DNA of 64,000 nucleotides, from assembly GCF_049801095.1 (NCBI RefSeq), contig NZ_JBNAGH010000007.1:1-64000 (forward strand). Reading direction: 5' to 3'. Origin of the DNA: Dinoroseobacter sp049801095 (GTDB taxonomy: Bacteria > Pseudomonadota > Alphaproteobacteria > Rhodobacterales > Rhodobacteraceae). Positions 42,980 through 52,697 of this stretch are shown piece by piece (within the stretch, counting starts at the first letter, position 1; each line of letters opens with the position of its first letter). Under the pieces are notes generated by a model, which was not told the origin of the DNA, did no database searches, and saw only the letters and a program-made list of their open reading frames with translations. The position numbers and the translations under genes are program-made.

Positions 42980-43111
42980 AACTGCCTCAGTGTTCGGGGT
43001 CTTTTGCCCCTTATTCCGAGCAGATTAGCCTGCGCGTCGCGTGCGGTCCACGAAAAAGGCGGCTTGGATCCAGCCTGTTGCGGCTTTGCCCGGGCGCGGG
43101 TCGGGCAGGGC

Positions 43112-44443
43112 TTAGGCGAGTGCGGCCTCGGCGGCTTTGCCGAGCCGCAAAAGGGCGGCCTCGCCAAAGGGCTGGCCCATGATCGAGATCCCGCAGGAGG
43201 GCATGCCCGTAGGCAGGGTCAGCGCGCAGAGGCCCATCAGGTTCCCGATCCGCGTGTTGCGCAGCGCCATGAGGTTCTCTTGCACGTAATAGGCGTCATC
43301 GGTCATCAGCCGCCCGGCATCCGGGGGCAGGATCGGGGCTGTGGGCACGAGCACCCCGTCGAACTCGCGCGTCCGCGCCGCCCAGATCGCGCGCAGCGCG
43401 CGGAGCTCGTTCCAGGCGGCCACATAGCTCGGGGCATCGACCTCTTTGCCACCGCGGAACCGCTCGAGAATCGGGGGGAACATCTTCTCCGGCGCGGCCT
43501 CGATCACGTCTTTCCAATAGCCATAGCCCTCGGTCGCAAAGAGCGCGCCGGAGAGGGCCATTGCCGTGGGGACTTCATCGGCGGTGATCTCGGTGATCTC
43601 GGCCCCGGCATCGGCCAGTTTGGCCACGGCGGCGTCAAAGGCGGCCAGCGGTTCGGGGCGGATGTCCTCAAAGGCGACGCTGCGCAGGATTGCGAGCTTG
43701 GCGCCCTTGATCCGGGCGCCGCGCAGATCCGGGGCCTTTACCCCGCCGAGGGCGCCCAGAAAGAGGGCCGTATCCTCCACCGTGCGGCAGAGCGGACCCA
43801 CCGTGTCGAAGGAGGCCGCAAGCGGGACGACACCCTCAAGCGACAAGAGCCCCGAGGTCGTCTTGAGCCCCACCAGATCATTCCAAGCCGAGGGGATCCG
43901 CACGGAGCCGCCCGTATCCGAGCCCATCCCCGCCGCCGCGAGCCCGAAGGCCACGGAGGACGCCGCACCAGAGGATGAGCCCCCGGGCACCGCATCGGGG
44001 TCGTTCACGCAAGGCGGGGTTGCCGTCATCGGGTTCAGCCCCAGCCCGGAAAAGGCGAGCTCGGACATATGGGTCTTGCCGAGGCAGACGAGCCCGGCGG
44101 CGGTCGCATTGCGCAGCACCTCCGCATCGCGGGAGGGCACCCGCCCGGCGAGCAGGGCCGAGCCCGCCTCGGTCCCGGACCCGGCCGTGTCAAACAGGTC
44201 CTTCCAGGAGATCGGCACCCCATCGAGCAACCCAAGACGGCTCTGGGACTTTGCGCGGTCATGGGCGGCGACGGCCTCGGACAAGGCGCGCTCCGGCGTG
44301 GTGCGGGCATAGATCCGGGGGCTCTCAGCCGCGGCGGCAATCGCGTCGAGATAGGCCTCGGTCAGGGCGACGGGATCCAGCGTCCCCTCGCCAATCGCAC
44401 GCCCCTGTTCTGCCGCGCTTTGCGTCAACCAATCCTTGTGCAC
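43112..44443 (-). CDS. Amidase (amidase-signature family)
   Basis: A 443-residue amidase-signature hydrolase with the Ser-cisSer-Lys triad: Lys in GVPISWKDLFDTAGS, the cis-Ser in the GGSSSGAASSVAFGL segment and the nucleophile Ser in GSDTGGSVRIPSAW. It is not GatA: the neighbours are not gatB/gatC and the C-terminal part differs. The substrate is unknown. A gap of 132 bp separates it from the aminotransferase. It is divergent from the ubiH-like gene. Confidence 0.9.
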   Translation of the reverse strand: MHKDWLTQSAAEQGRAIGEGTLDPVALTEAYLDAIAAAAESPRIYARTTPERALSEAVAAHDRAKSQSRLGLLDGVPISWKDLFDTAGSGTEAGSALLAGRVPSRDAEVLRNATAAGLVCLGKTHMSELAFSGLGLNPMTATPPCVNDPDAVPGGSSSGAASSVAFGLAAAGMGSDTGGSVRIPSAWNDLVGLKTTSGLLSLEGVVPLAASFDTVGPLCRTVEDTALFLGALGGVKAPDLRGARIKGAKLAILRSVAFEDIRPEPLAAFDAAVAKLADAGAEITEITADEVPTAMALSGALFATEGYGYWKDVIEAAPEKMFPPILERFRGGKEVDAPSYVAAWNELRALRAIWAARTREFDGVLVPTAPILPPDAGRLMTDDAYYVQENLMALRNTRIGNLMGLCALTLPTGMPSCGISIMGQPFGEAALLRLGKAAEAALA

Positions 44444-44533
44444 ACCCTCACCCTCCGACAGAGACGTTTCGCCGCGAAGCTATCCGCTGCGCGCGCAATG
44501 GACAATCGCCGGGTCGGGCGCATATCCAAGGGC

Positions 44534-45763
44534 ATGGCACAGAGCGAGAGCGATATCCTTATTGTCGGCGGCGGGTTGAACGGTCCGACCCTGGCGCTGG
44601 CGCTGGCAAGTGCGGGGCTGCGATCCACGGTGATCGACGCGCTGCCGGTGGATCGCCGCGCCGATCCGGGGTTTGACGGGCGCAGCTATGCCCTGGCGCT
44701 GGCCTCGCAGCGGATGCTGAAGGCGCTGGGTCTCTGGGGCGCGCTGGCCGAGCGCGCGCAGCCCATGCTGCAGATCAAGGTCTCGGACGGGCGCGCGGGT
44801 GAGGGCGCGGCGCCCTGGTGGATGCATTTCGACCATGGCGAGATCGAAGAGGGGCCCATGGGCTTCATGGTCGAGGACCGCTTCCTGCGCCGGGTGCTGC
44901 TCGACGCGATGGAGGCCGCCCCGGAGATCACCCATCTGTCCGAGACGCGGGTCGTCGCGCAAGAGACCTCCGCCACGGGTGCTTCGGTGACCCTTGAGAG
45001 CGGCGAGACCCTGACCGGGCGGCTTCTGGTGGGCTGCGATGGGCGGTCGAGCGGGACGGCGCGGCGCGCCGGAATTTCGCGCACGGGCTGGGGCTATGAT
45101 CAGACGGCGCTCGTTTGCGCCATCGAGCATGCGTTGCCCCATGAGGGCTGCGCGCACCAGTTCTTCATGCCCGCCGGGCCTCTGGCGATCCTGCCCCTGC
45201 CGGGCAATCGCAGCTCGATCGTGTGGTCCGAGCGCACGGCGCAGGCCACGCGGATCGCCGCCCTGGACGATGCCGCGTTTCTGGAGGCGCTGCGCCCCTG
45301 TTTCGGGGATTTTCTCGGAGAGACCGCACTGGCCGGGGATCGCTTCACCTATCCTCTGGGCCTGACACTCGCCAATACCATTGCGGCAGAGCGGCTCGCG
45401 CTGGTGGGCGATGCGGCCCATGGGGTGCATCCCATCGCGGGGCAGGGGCTGAACCTCGGCTTCCGGGATGTGGGCGCGCTGGCCGAGACCCTGATCGAGG
45501 CGCAGCGGCGCGGCGAGGATTTCGCGGCCCGCGATGTGCTGGAGCGTTACGCGCGCTGGCGGCGGTTCGATACGGCGACACTCGCGGTGGCGACGGATGC
45601 GGTGAATAGGCTCTTTTCCAATGACAACCCGCTGTTGCGGCTGGGCCGCGATCTGGGAATGGGGCTGGTCAATGCCCTGCCCGGGGCGCGCCAGCGCTTC
45701 ATTCGCGAGGCGGCAGGGTTGACCGGCGATGTGCCGAAGCTGCTGCAGGGCCGCGCGCTCTGA
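44534..45763 (+). CDS. UbiH/COQ6-family FAD hydroxylase
   Basis: A 409-residue flavin monooxygenase of the ubiquinone-biosynthesis hydroxylase family. The N-terminal FAD motif is ILIVGGGLNGPTLALALASAG, the mid-domain motif is GCDGRSSGTARRAG, and the second FAD motif LALVGDAAHGVHPIAGQGLNLGFRDV contains the family-defining GD...P. Which ring position (C5, C6 or C1) it hydroxylates cannot be read from the sequence. Start at MAQSESD; the frame runs much further upstream as an antisense shadow of the amidase. Confidence 0.9.
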   Translation: MAQSESDILIVGGGLNGPTLALALASAGLRSTVIDALPVDRRADPGFDGRSYALALASQRMLKALGLWGALAERAQPMLQIKVSDGRAGEGAAPWWMHFDHGEIEEGPMGFMVEDRFLRRVLLDAMEAAPEITHLSETRVVAQETSATGASVTLESGETLTGRLLVGCDGRSSGTARRAGISRTGWGYDQTALVCAIEHALPHEGCAHQFFMPAGPLAILPLPGNRSSIVWSERTAQATRIAALDDAAFLEALRPCFGDFLGETALAGDRFTYPLGLTLANTIAAERLALVGDAAHGVHPIAGQGLNLGFRDVGALAETLIEAQRRGEDFAARDVLERYARWRRFDTATLAVATDAVNRLFSNDNPLLRLGRDLGMGLVNALPGARQRFIREAAGLTGDVPKLLQGRAL

Positions 45764-45769
45764 ACCCCG

Positions 45770-46546
45770 CTAGAGGGTCAGGCGATCCATCAGCGCCGCA
45801 TGGAGCACCGGGTTCGCGGTCACGACCCCATCGGTCTGCGCCTCGGCGCTGTTGAACCGGAGCGGCGCACCAGTGCGGTCCGAGCTTTGCCCGCCCGCCT
45901 CTTCGACAATCAGGTTTCCGGCGGCGATATCCCATTCCCAGCTCTTGCGCAGGGTCATCATCGCGTCGAACCGCCCCTCGCCGATCAGGGCCAACCGGTA
46001 GGCGAGAGAGCTGCGGAAATGCCGCTCAAACCCCGGTGACCGCCCGCCCCAGTGTCGCGGATCGAAGGTCGGCTTTGCCGCCAGCATCGCCGCGCCGGCG
46101 ATCTCGTGCCGGGGCGAGATGGTCAGTGGCGCGCCGTTCAGCGTCGCCCCCTGTCCCGCCGCCGCCGCATAAAGCTTGTCGCGCAGGGGCAGGTACACGA
46201 CCCCGGCGGTCACGCGCCCGTTCTCGACCACCGAGAGCGCATGGGCAAAGGTCCGGTGGCCGGCCATGTAGGAGCGCGTTCCATCGATGGGATCGACAAT
46301 GAAGACCCGTTCCCGCTCCAGCCGGTCGGGGGTGTCTGTGGTCTCCTCCGAGAGCCAGCCATAATCCGGGCGCGCGGCCAGAAGCTCCGCATGGAGCATC
46401 CGGTCGACCGCCAGATCGGCCTCGGTCACGGGGCCTGCGCCATCGGGTTTTTCCCAGGTCTCGGGGGATTGGCCCCAGAACCGCTCGGCGATGTCACCAG
46501 CCGCCTTTGCGGCGTCGATCAGAAGGTCGAGGTCACGCGCCGGCAA
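45770..46546 (-). CDS. Inositol-monophosphatase-family phosphatase (CysQ-like)
   Basis: A 258-residue Mg/Li-sensitive phosphatase. Metal-binding motifs: EET after WLSE, DPIDGTRSYMAG and WEWDIAAGNLIVEEAGG. The sequence best fits 3'(2'),5'-bisphosphate nucleotidase (CysQ), though inositol or histidinol phosphatase activity is possible. It overlaps the pmbA stop by 14 bp and converges on the ubiH-like gene. Confidence 0.85.
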   Translation of the reverse strand: MPARDLDLLIDAAKAAGDIAERFWGQSPETWEKPDGAGPVTEADLAVDRMLHAELLAARPDYGWLSEETTDTPDRLERERVFIVDPIDGTRSYMAGHRTFAHALSVVENGRVTAGVVYLPLRDKLYAAAAGQGATLNGAPLTISPRHEIAGAAMLAAKPTFDPRHWGGRSPGFERHFRSSLAYRLALIGEGRFDAMMTLRKSWEWDIAAGNLIVEEAGGQSSDRTGAPLRFNSAEAQTDGVVTANPVLHAALMDRLTL

Positions 46547-47879
46547 CCGTCAACCCTTCGACGAGGAGGCTGGGCACCACCCGGCTCAGATGACCGCGTG
46601 CGTCATTGCCCGGCACCAGGGTCCGCAGCATGTCGCGCAGATTACCGGCGATGGTGCATTCGTTGACCGGATAGGCAATCTCACCGTTTTCGACCCAATA
46701 GCCGCTGGCCCCGCGCGAGTAATCCCCGGTGGTCGCATTGATCGAGGCTCCGATCATCGAGGTCACCCAGAGCCCGGTCCCCATGTCGCGGGCGAGCTCC
46801 GCTGCGGAGCGGTCGCCCTGTGTCAGCGCGAGATTGGTCGAGGCGGGCGAGGGCGGGCCGGAGGTGCCGCGCGCAGCACTTGCCGTGCTGGGCAGGCCGA
46901 GCTTGCGCCCGGTGGCGAGATCAAGCGTCCAGCCCTGCAACACGCCATTCTCGACAACCACGCGGGGGCGGGTTGGCAGCCCTTCGGCGTCAAACGGGCG
47001 GGATCCGGAGACGCGCGGGCGATGGGGATCCTCGATCAGACTGAGTGTCGGTGGCAGAACCTCCTGCCCCAGCGCGTCCAGAAGCCAGCTCGATCCGCGG
47101 GCCACGGCGCTGCCATTGATCGCGGCCACGAGATGGCCGATCAGCGCGCTGGAAATCCGCTCATCATAGAGCACCGGATAGGCGCCGGTCGGAGGCTTGC
47201 GCGCTCCGGCCCGGGCCAGGGTGCGCTCGGCGGCGAGGGCGCCGACCTCCTCGGGTGGGGGCAGATCCGCCTGAAAGATCCGGCTCTCGCCGGCATAGTC
47301 CCGCTCCATCTCCGTACCGGTACCAGTGATTGCCACAACCGAAAGGCCGCGATCCGTGCGCGCGAAACCGCCGGAGAACCCGGCACTGGTGGCCAGATGC
47401 ATCTGTCGGCGGCCGTAGCCCGCGCTGGCGGATTGAACCTGACTGATCCCGGTCACATCCCGCGCCGCCGCCTCGGCCCGGCGCGCGTCGTCTTCGAGAT
47501 CTCCCGGCGCGGGCTCGGCGCTTGGATCCTGCAACTCCAGCGCGGCGACATCCCAGCCGCGCGCGAGCTGGTCGGGATCGGCGAGCCCGATATGCGGGTC
47601 ATCCGGGGCTTCGGCGGCCATGGCGACCGCGCGTTCGGCCATTTGGCGCAGGGTGTCTGGTTTCACATCCGAGGCCGAAACGATCGCCTGTTTCTGACCC
47701 ACGAACACGCGTAGCCCGAGATCGACCCCTTCGGAGCGTTCGGCCTGTTCCAGCTTGCCTTCGCGCACATCGATCGAGAGGGCTGTGCCCTCGATGGCGA
47801 CGGCATCCGCATCCTCCGCGCCCGCCGATTTGGCGGCCAGCAACAGGGCTTCGGTCAGATGGGACAGGTCTTGGGGCAT
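46533..47879 (-). CDS. pmbA: TldD/PmbA-family protein (PmbA/TldE subunit)
   Basis: A 448-residue member of the TldD/TldE protease pair. It lacks the HExxxH metal site of TldD and has the PmbA/TldE pattern (SSWLLDALGQEVLPPTLSLIEDP, then STASAARG), so it is the non-catalytic partner. The pair degrades unfolded peptides and processes some microcin-type peptides. No tldD is in the window. It is the first gene of a pmbA-cysQ unit. Confidence 0.93.
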   Translation of the reverse strand: MPQDLSHLTEALLLAAKSAGAEDADAVAIEGTALSIDVREGKLEQAERSEGVDLGLRVFVGQKQAIVSASDVKPDTLRQMAERAVAMAAEAPDDPHIGLADPDQLARGWDVAALELQDPSAEPAPGDLEDDARRAEAAARDVTGISQVQSASAGYGRRQMHLATSAGFSGGFARTDRGLSVVAITGTGTEMERDYAGESRIFQADLPPPEEVGALAAERTLARAGARKPPTGAYPVLYDERISSALIGHLVAAINGSAVARGSSWLLDALGQEVLPPTLSLIEDPHRPRVSGSRPFDAEGLPTRPRVVVENGVLQGWTLDLATGRKLGLPSTASAARGTSGPPSPASTNLALTQGDRSAAELARDMGTGLWVTSMIGASINATTGDYSRGASGYWVENGEIAYPVNECTIAGNLRDMLRTLVPGNDARGHLSRVVPSLLVEGLTVAGA

Positions 47880-47955
47880 GGCTCTCGCTCGCGCTGGGGT
47901 GCCTCAGACCTAGGCCGCGCCTGCCAGAGGTGCAAGCGCGGACCCGGGAATGGAC

Positions 47956-49446
47956 TCAGCGCAAGCGCATTCCGTTGGCAATCACGCCACCATCCGGGGT
48001 GAATTCCAGCTCGGATTCCAGGGTGTCAGGCTCCGGCCCGGGACGGGCCAGCACGCCCAACATTGCCCGCGCGCCGATCAAGATCTCGGGTTCGAATAGC
48101 CCCATCGAGCCCAGCCGTTGGATCAAGTCCCCAAGCCCCGCCATGTTCAACGAGATGTTCCCGGCCATCCCCGGCATATCAGGTCCCATCGGCGGGATGC
48201 TATCGTCGAACTCCAGCGCTCCGGTCCCGGCTAGACTGGCCCCGGCAAGCTCGAGATCCAAAGCGTTGATCGCCAGGGTTTCCGGCACCATGGTCTGGAT
48301 GCCCTGTGAAAGATCGCCGAGAACAGGCGCGCCCACGGCCAGCATTCCGTCGAGATCGATGCGCAGCTGTGCAGGGTCCTGAGGCAGGGCGGCGTTGGGA
48401 TCGAAGAGTCCCCAGATCGAGGGGCTGAGCTCAAGATCCTTAAGGGTCTGGGTGAAAGAATAGGGATAGCTGCCCTCCGGTAGGTTCACGGGGAAGGCAA
48501 ACCCGATGCCAGCCTCTTGGGCAGACCATGCAAAGGGGAAAGGGAAGCCGACCATCCGAAGATCGAAGAACAGCTCGGACCCGACGCTGTCCAGCTGCAA
48601 TATGCCATCGGAGAAGCTCAGCTGAGTGCGCCCTGCTCCGCCTTCCATGGCGAAGGCACCGAGCGCGTCAGGGATTGAGCTGTCCACGCCAATAGACACG
48701 GACTGATAGCCAAAAACGGACTCGAATTCTATTTCTTCCAGATTTTCAGCCGTGAAATTGGTTGCGTTCACCAAGGGAGATTTCGAGGCGGCGTCAATTC
48801 CACTGAACTCCATAAGAAGGTCCATCGTCGTTAACGTCGCGGGATCTCGCACCTCCACGGATAAATTGGCGCGCTCCGCGGTTCCTGAAGTGTCGCTGAT
48901 ACCGGGGCTGAATGTTGTGGTGACATCCAGGCCCTCTGCAAATCCACTGATTTCGGGAACCTCCTGATTGCTGCCGGTTGTTCCGACGAGGAGGTCCGCG
49001 CGTTCCGCAGTGTAGCTCATGATCAGGGCGTCATCGTCCCCGCTGGCGATCATGTAAAGATCCTTCAGCGTGAACCGCATGGCGAATATATCGACATCCG
49101 GAATGCCGTGTTCCGTGGCCTGAACCTCAAAGCTTTCGGGCAGATAGACGCGGACTGAGCCATCGTCCTGCTCGGTCAGGATCATGTATTCCATGTACAT
49201 CTTGGTCGGCGCATTGGGGCGCGGTTCAGAGGACATGACGACCCGGTTGAGCGTCAGCGTGTCTGGACCTGCCTCCCGGGAGACGGAGTTCAGATCCGCC
49301 CCCGTGGATTGAGCGATTTCCTGCATCCGGGACCAGACCTCGTCGGCGGTCAGGCTCCACCCCGCTGTTGGAGAGAGGGCCACCGCGATTGCCGTGGCTT
49401 TGGCGAGTGTGGCAGAGACGTGGGACGGCGTGTTGGCGATGACCAT
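47956..49446 (-). CDS. DUF2125 exported protein
   Basis: A 496-residue protein with a signal peptide (MVIANTPSHVSATLAKATAIAVALSPTAGW) and a DUF2125-type body made of many beta strands, low in Cys and Lys and rich in Asp/Glu/Leu. An alternative start at 49470 (MYLTEGPIM) adds eight residues. The local GC is lower than that of its neighbours. The function is unknown; the long beta-rich exported architecture suggests an envelope role. It stands alone, about 76 bp from pmbA on one side and divergent from the SDR gene on the other. Confidence 0.82.
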   Translation of the reverse strand: MVIANTPSHVSATLAKATAIAVALSPTAGWSLTADEVWSRMQEIAQSTGADLNSVSREAGPDTLTLNRVVMSSEPRPNAPTKMYMEYMILTEQDDGSVRVYLPESFEVQATEHGIPDVDIFAMRFTLKDLYMIASGDDDALIMSYTAERADLLVGTTGSNQEVPEISGFAEGLDVTTTFSPGISDTSGTAERANLSVEVRDPATLTTMDLLMEFSGIDAASKSPLVNATNFTAENLEEIEFESVFGYQSVSIGVDSSIPDALGAFAMEGGAGRTQLSFSDGILQLDSVGSELFFDLRMVGFPFPFAWSAQEAGIGFAFPVNLPEGSYPYSFTQTLKDLELSPSIWGLFDPNAALPQDPAQLRIDLDGMLAVGAPVLGDLSQGIQTMVPETLAINALDLELAGASLAGTGALEFDDSIPPMGPDMPGMAGNISLNMAGLGDLIQRLGSMGLFEPEILIGARAMLGVLARPGPEPDTLESELEFTPDGGVIANGMRLR

Positions 49447-49563
49447 GATGGGCCCCTCTGTAAGATACACAAAAAATTACTTTCTTTGTTTCCGCCTCTC
49501 CGTATACGGTCAAGCGTGGAAGGGACGGGAGTGGCACATAATACGAAAGGTTTGCCGCGACCT

Positions 49564-50322
49564 ATGCAAACAATTTCTGGAAAATCTGTTCTGATCACCG
49601 GTGCCAGCACGGGCATTGGCGAATCCGCTGCGCGGGTCTTTGCGGCTGCGGGCGCCCGGGTGGGCCTGCTCGCGCGCAATGGGGAGGCCTGTGCCCGGAT
49701 CGCTGCGGAGATCGGTGACGCGGCTCTGGCCCTGCCGGGGGACGTGTCGGATCCCGAGGCGCTGCCCCGGGCCGTGGCCGAGATGCAGGCGCGGTTCGGA
49801 ACGCTTGATGTTCTGATCAACAATGCCGGTGTGATCACGCCGATCGCCCCTTTGGACAGTGTCGATCCATCGGATTGGAGCGCGCTGATCGATATCAACC
49901 TCAAGGGCGTTTTCTACGGCATGCGCGCGGCTCTGCCGGTGATGAAGGCCCAGAAATCGGGGACTATCATCACCATCAGTTCCGGCGCGGCAAGCCATCC
50001 GCTGGAAGGGTGGAGCGCCTATTGCGCCTCCAAGGCGGGGGCGGCGATGCTGACCCGCTGCGCCCATCACGAGGCCGCCGCGAGCGGAGTGCGGGTGATG
50101 GGGCTCAGCCCGGGCACCGTGGCGACGGATATGCAGACAGTGATCAAGGCCTCGGGCATCAACCCGGTCAGCCAGCTCGACTGGTCCGTGCACATCCCCG
50201 CCGAATGGCCGGCGCGGGCGCTTTTGTGGATGTGCGGGGCGGAGGCCGACAGCTATCTCGGCGAGGAGCTCTCCCTGCGCGATGAAGGATTACGACAGAA
50301 GATAGGATTGATTGCCCCATGA
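49564..50322 (+). CDS. Short-chain dehydrogenase/reductase
   Basis: A 252-residue classical SDR. The cofactor motif is TGASTGIG, NNAG is present, and the catalytic triad is Ser in TISSGAAS with Y-x-x-x-K in SAYCASKAG. Whether it uses NADH or NADPH is open; R after the Gly motif (LLARNGEA) favours NADP. Start at MQTISGKS. The TGA overlaps the ATG of the next gene (ATGA), so it is coupled to the enoyl-CoA hydratase. A role in fatty-acid or beta-oxidation-like metabolism is inferred from that partner. Confidence 0.93.
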   Translation: MQTISGKSVLITGASTGIGESAARVFAAAGARVGLLARNGEACARIAAEIGDAALALPGDVSDPEALPRAVAEMQARFGTLDVLINNAGVITPIAPLDSVDPSDWSALIDINLKGVFYGMRAALPVMKAQKSGTIITISSGAASHPLEGWSAYCASKAGAAMLTRCAHHEAAASGVRVMGLSPGTVATDMQTVIKASGINPVSQLDWSVHIPAEWPARALLWMCGAEADSYLGEELSLRDEGLRQKIGLIAP

Positions 50323-51065
50323 TTACCACGACGATGGATGGGGCCCAGTGCACCATCACGCTGGACCGCCCGGACAAGGCCAATGCCCTGACGGCGGAGA
50401 TGCTGCAGATGCTCGAGCGCGCCCTGAGCGAGGCGGAGGCCGCAGGGGCCACGGTGCTGATCCTGACCGGGGCGGGCAAGGTGTTCAGCGCCGGCGCCGA
50501 TCTCGAGGCCGCGCGCAATGGCAGCCTGACCACCGATGCGGTGTGGGAGCGGGTCTCGACCCGGATCGCGCGCTATCCGGGCCTGACGGTCGCGGCGCTG
50601 AACGGGACCTGCGCGGGCGGCGCGCTGGGCATGATGCTGGCTTGCGACCTGCGGGTGGCGGTGCCCCATGCCAAGGTCTTCTATCCGGTGCTCAAGAACG
50701 GGTTCCTGCCACAGCCCTCGGATCCGCGCCGCCTCGCCGCGCTGTGCGGGTTGAGCCGGGCCAAGATGATCCTGCTGGGCGGGGCGAAGGTCACGGCGGA
50801 GACGGCCCTCTCCTGGGGCCTCTTCGACGCGATTGCCGAGCCTGAGGCCCTGACGGAGGTGGTCGCGGAACACACCGCCGATGCACAGGGGGCGACGCCT
50901 GCGCTTCTCGCGCAGATCAAGGCGCTCTGCCATGGCGTAGAGCCGCGCCGGGACATGCCGGGCCCCAGCCCGACGCCGGCCAGTCAGCTGAACCCGCACC
51001 CGCAACAGGCGCGGGCCGTGTTCGCCGCATCAGGGCTCTCGGCCGTGCAGGGGCCAGAGCGCTAG
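50319..51065 (+). CDS. Enoyl-CoA hydratase/isomerase family protein
   Basis: A 248-residue crotonase-fold enzyme. The N-terminal ITLDRPDKANALTAEM and the oxyanion-hole loop GKVFSAGADLEAARNG match the family, followed by ALNGTCAGGALGMMLACDLRVA. The usual second Glu position is not clear, so hydratase versus isomerase or another crotonase reaction cannot be decided. It is translated from ATG overlapping the SDR stop. Confidence 0.92.
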   Translation: MITTTMDGAQCTITLDRPDKANALTAEMLQMLERALSEAEAAGATVLILTGAGKVFSAGADLEAARNGSLTTDAVWERVSTRIARYPGLTVAALNGTCAGGALGMMLACDLRVAVPHAKVFYPVLKNGFLPQPSDPRRLAALCGLSRAKMILLGGAKVTAETALSWGLFDAIAEPEALTEVVAEHTADAQGATPALLAQIKALCHGVEPRRDMPGPSPTPASQLNPHPQQARAVFAASGLSAVQGPER

Positions 51066-51072
51066 CGACCCC

Positions 51073-51654
51073 TTAGCGCTTGCGGCAGGAGCGGAGCTGC
51101 GCGTCATACATGGCTGCGCGCGCCTCCACGCTGCGGGCCACGCGGATCAGCCAATCCTTGGAATTGTAGCTGCCGCGCGCATACCCCGTATGGCCCTCAT
51201 GATAGGCAAGGTACTGGCGGCGGGCATCGGTCTTGGGGATGCCGTTGCGCTTTTCGGTCTTGTCCATGTACCAACCCATGAAGTCCGTTGCGTCGCGGAT
51301 ATTGTCCCGCTTGGCCCAGCGCCCGCCTTCTTCCTTGCGATAGTCATCCCAGGTTCCGTCCAAGGCCTGGGAATAGCCATAGGCCGAGCTCACCCGCCCC
51401 ATGGGAATGATCCCGAGGGCGTATTTGTGTGGGGTTCTCGCGTCGCTGTCGAATTTGCTCTCTTGATAGATCGTGGCCATCTGCACCGGCACGGGCACGT
51501 CCCATTTACGCTCCGTCTTTTTCATGGCGCGCAAATAGGCCGGACGCTGTGCGACAATCGCACAGGCATCATCCAGCCGTGACGGCGGATTGGAGCCGGA
51601 CCCGCACGCGGCGAGGGCCAGGACCACAATCGAGAGGCGAAGTTTACTGCTCAT
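51073..51654 (-). CDS. Lytic transglycosylase-like lipoprotein (SLT)
   Basis: A 193-residue lipoprotein with lipobox ALAAC (Cys17) and an SLT-type lysozyme domain. The catalytic Glu is in ATIYQESKF (about residue 65). The later AYGYSQALDGTWDDYRK resembles the GLMQ..P.T block of family 1 transglycosylases, and the YLAYHEGHTGYARGSY segment fits the same fold. It is therefore a probable peptidoglycan lyase attached to a membrane. It converges on the enoyl-CoA hydratase gene. Confidence 0.88.
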   Translation of the reverse strand: MSSKLRLSIVVLALAACGSGSNPPSRLDDACAIVAQRPAYLRAMKKTERKWDVPVPVQMATIYQESKFDSDARTPHKYALGIIPMGRVSSAYGYSQALDGTWDDYRKEEGGRWAKRDNIRDATDFMGWYMDKTEKRNGIPKTDARRQYLAYHEGHTGYARGSYNSKDWLIRVARSVEARAAMYDAQLRSCRKR

Positions 51655-51730
51655 CCTGCTCTCTCAGCTTTTATATTTTGCGCAGAGGATAGCGAAAAAC
51701 CGTGGCAGCGGAAACGATTAAAGCAGGCGT

Positions 51731-52612
51731 TCAGATCACAAAGGCGAGGATCAGCGGCAAAGCGACAACAGATAGCAGGGTCGAGACCACCACGAGGCCG
51801 GCCACAGCCTCGGCATCGGCGCCGTATTTCTGGGCCATGAGGTAGTTGGTGACCGCGACCGGGGTGCAAACCTGCAGCACCAGCACGCCGAAGGCGATGG
51901 GCTCGAGCGCGAAGGCGCGACCGATCCCCCAGGCCAATGCGACGCAGACCGCGAGTTTGATGAGCGAGAGCAGAACCGCTTGCCCGATCTTGCCCGGGCG
52001 CAAGCCCGCCACGGCGACCCCGAGGGTGATCAGCATGATCGGGATGGCGATCTGCCCGATGAGCTCCAGCGCGTTGGTCAGAAAGAGCGGCGTCTCCCAA
52101 CCCTGCCAGAGAAAGAGTGCGCCGAGCAGGGTGGCCGCCACCATGGGCTCGCGGATTACGTTCAGGGGCGAGCCCCCGCCCGCCACGACCCAGGTGCCAA
52201 AGGTGAAGGACAGGACCGCCATGACGGCAAAGACCACCACGCCATAGCTCAGCCCGATTTCGCCAAAGGCAAAGAGCGCGAGCGGCAGGCCAAGATTGCC
52301 CGTGTTCCCGAAGGTGAGCGGGGCGAGGTAATCCCGCATGCTGAGGCCCATGCCGCGCAGGACAAGGGCGACCGCACCGGCGATGGCGAGATAGACGGCG
52401 AGGGTCGCGAGCGAGAGGGTGCTGAGGGCCGCCGGGTCGATCTCTGTCTGCATCAGAGCGGTGAAGATCAGGCAAGGCACGGCCAGCGTCATGGAGAGGC
52501 GCGTGACAAAGGCCAGCGGGTAATCCCAGCCGAGCTTCACCCAGGCAAAGCCCAGACTCGCCAACAAAAAGACCGGAGCGACGACATTGAGGACTGTAAG
52601 GACCAAAGTCAC
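51731..52612 (-). CDS. AEC-family transporter
   Basis: A 293-residue membrane protein with about ten hydrophobic segments of the auxin efflux carrier (AEC) family, e.g. LTFGNTGNLGLPLALFAFGE in the middle (the conserved N-x-G-x-x-x-x-P hinge) and LVLQVCTPVAVTNYLMAQKYG near the C-terminus. Bacterial members export or import small carboxylates such as malate. The substrate is not predictable. It is transcribed divergently from hspQ. Confidence 0.92.
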   Translation of the reverse strand: MTLVLTVLNVVAPVFLLASLGFAWVKLGWDYPLAFVTRLSMTLAVPCLIFTALMQTEIDPAALSTLSLATLAVYLAIAGAVALVLRGMGLSMRDYLAPLTFGNTGNLGLPLALFAFGEIGLSYGVVVFAVMAVLSFTFGTWVVAGGGSPLNVIREPMVAATLLGALFLWQGWETPLFLTNALELIGQIAIPIMLITLGVAVAGLRPGKIGQAVLLSLIKLAVCVALAWGIGRAFALEPIAFGVLVLQVCTPVAVTNYLMAQKYGADAEAVAGLVVVSTLLSVVALPLILAFVI

Positions 52613-52697
52613 GGTGTGCTTATCCCAGCGACTGTTTGTTCAATGGACATCTGACGTCCTGCGCCTTAGTTTATCGCGCAAGACAAGGTCCGATGAA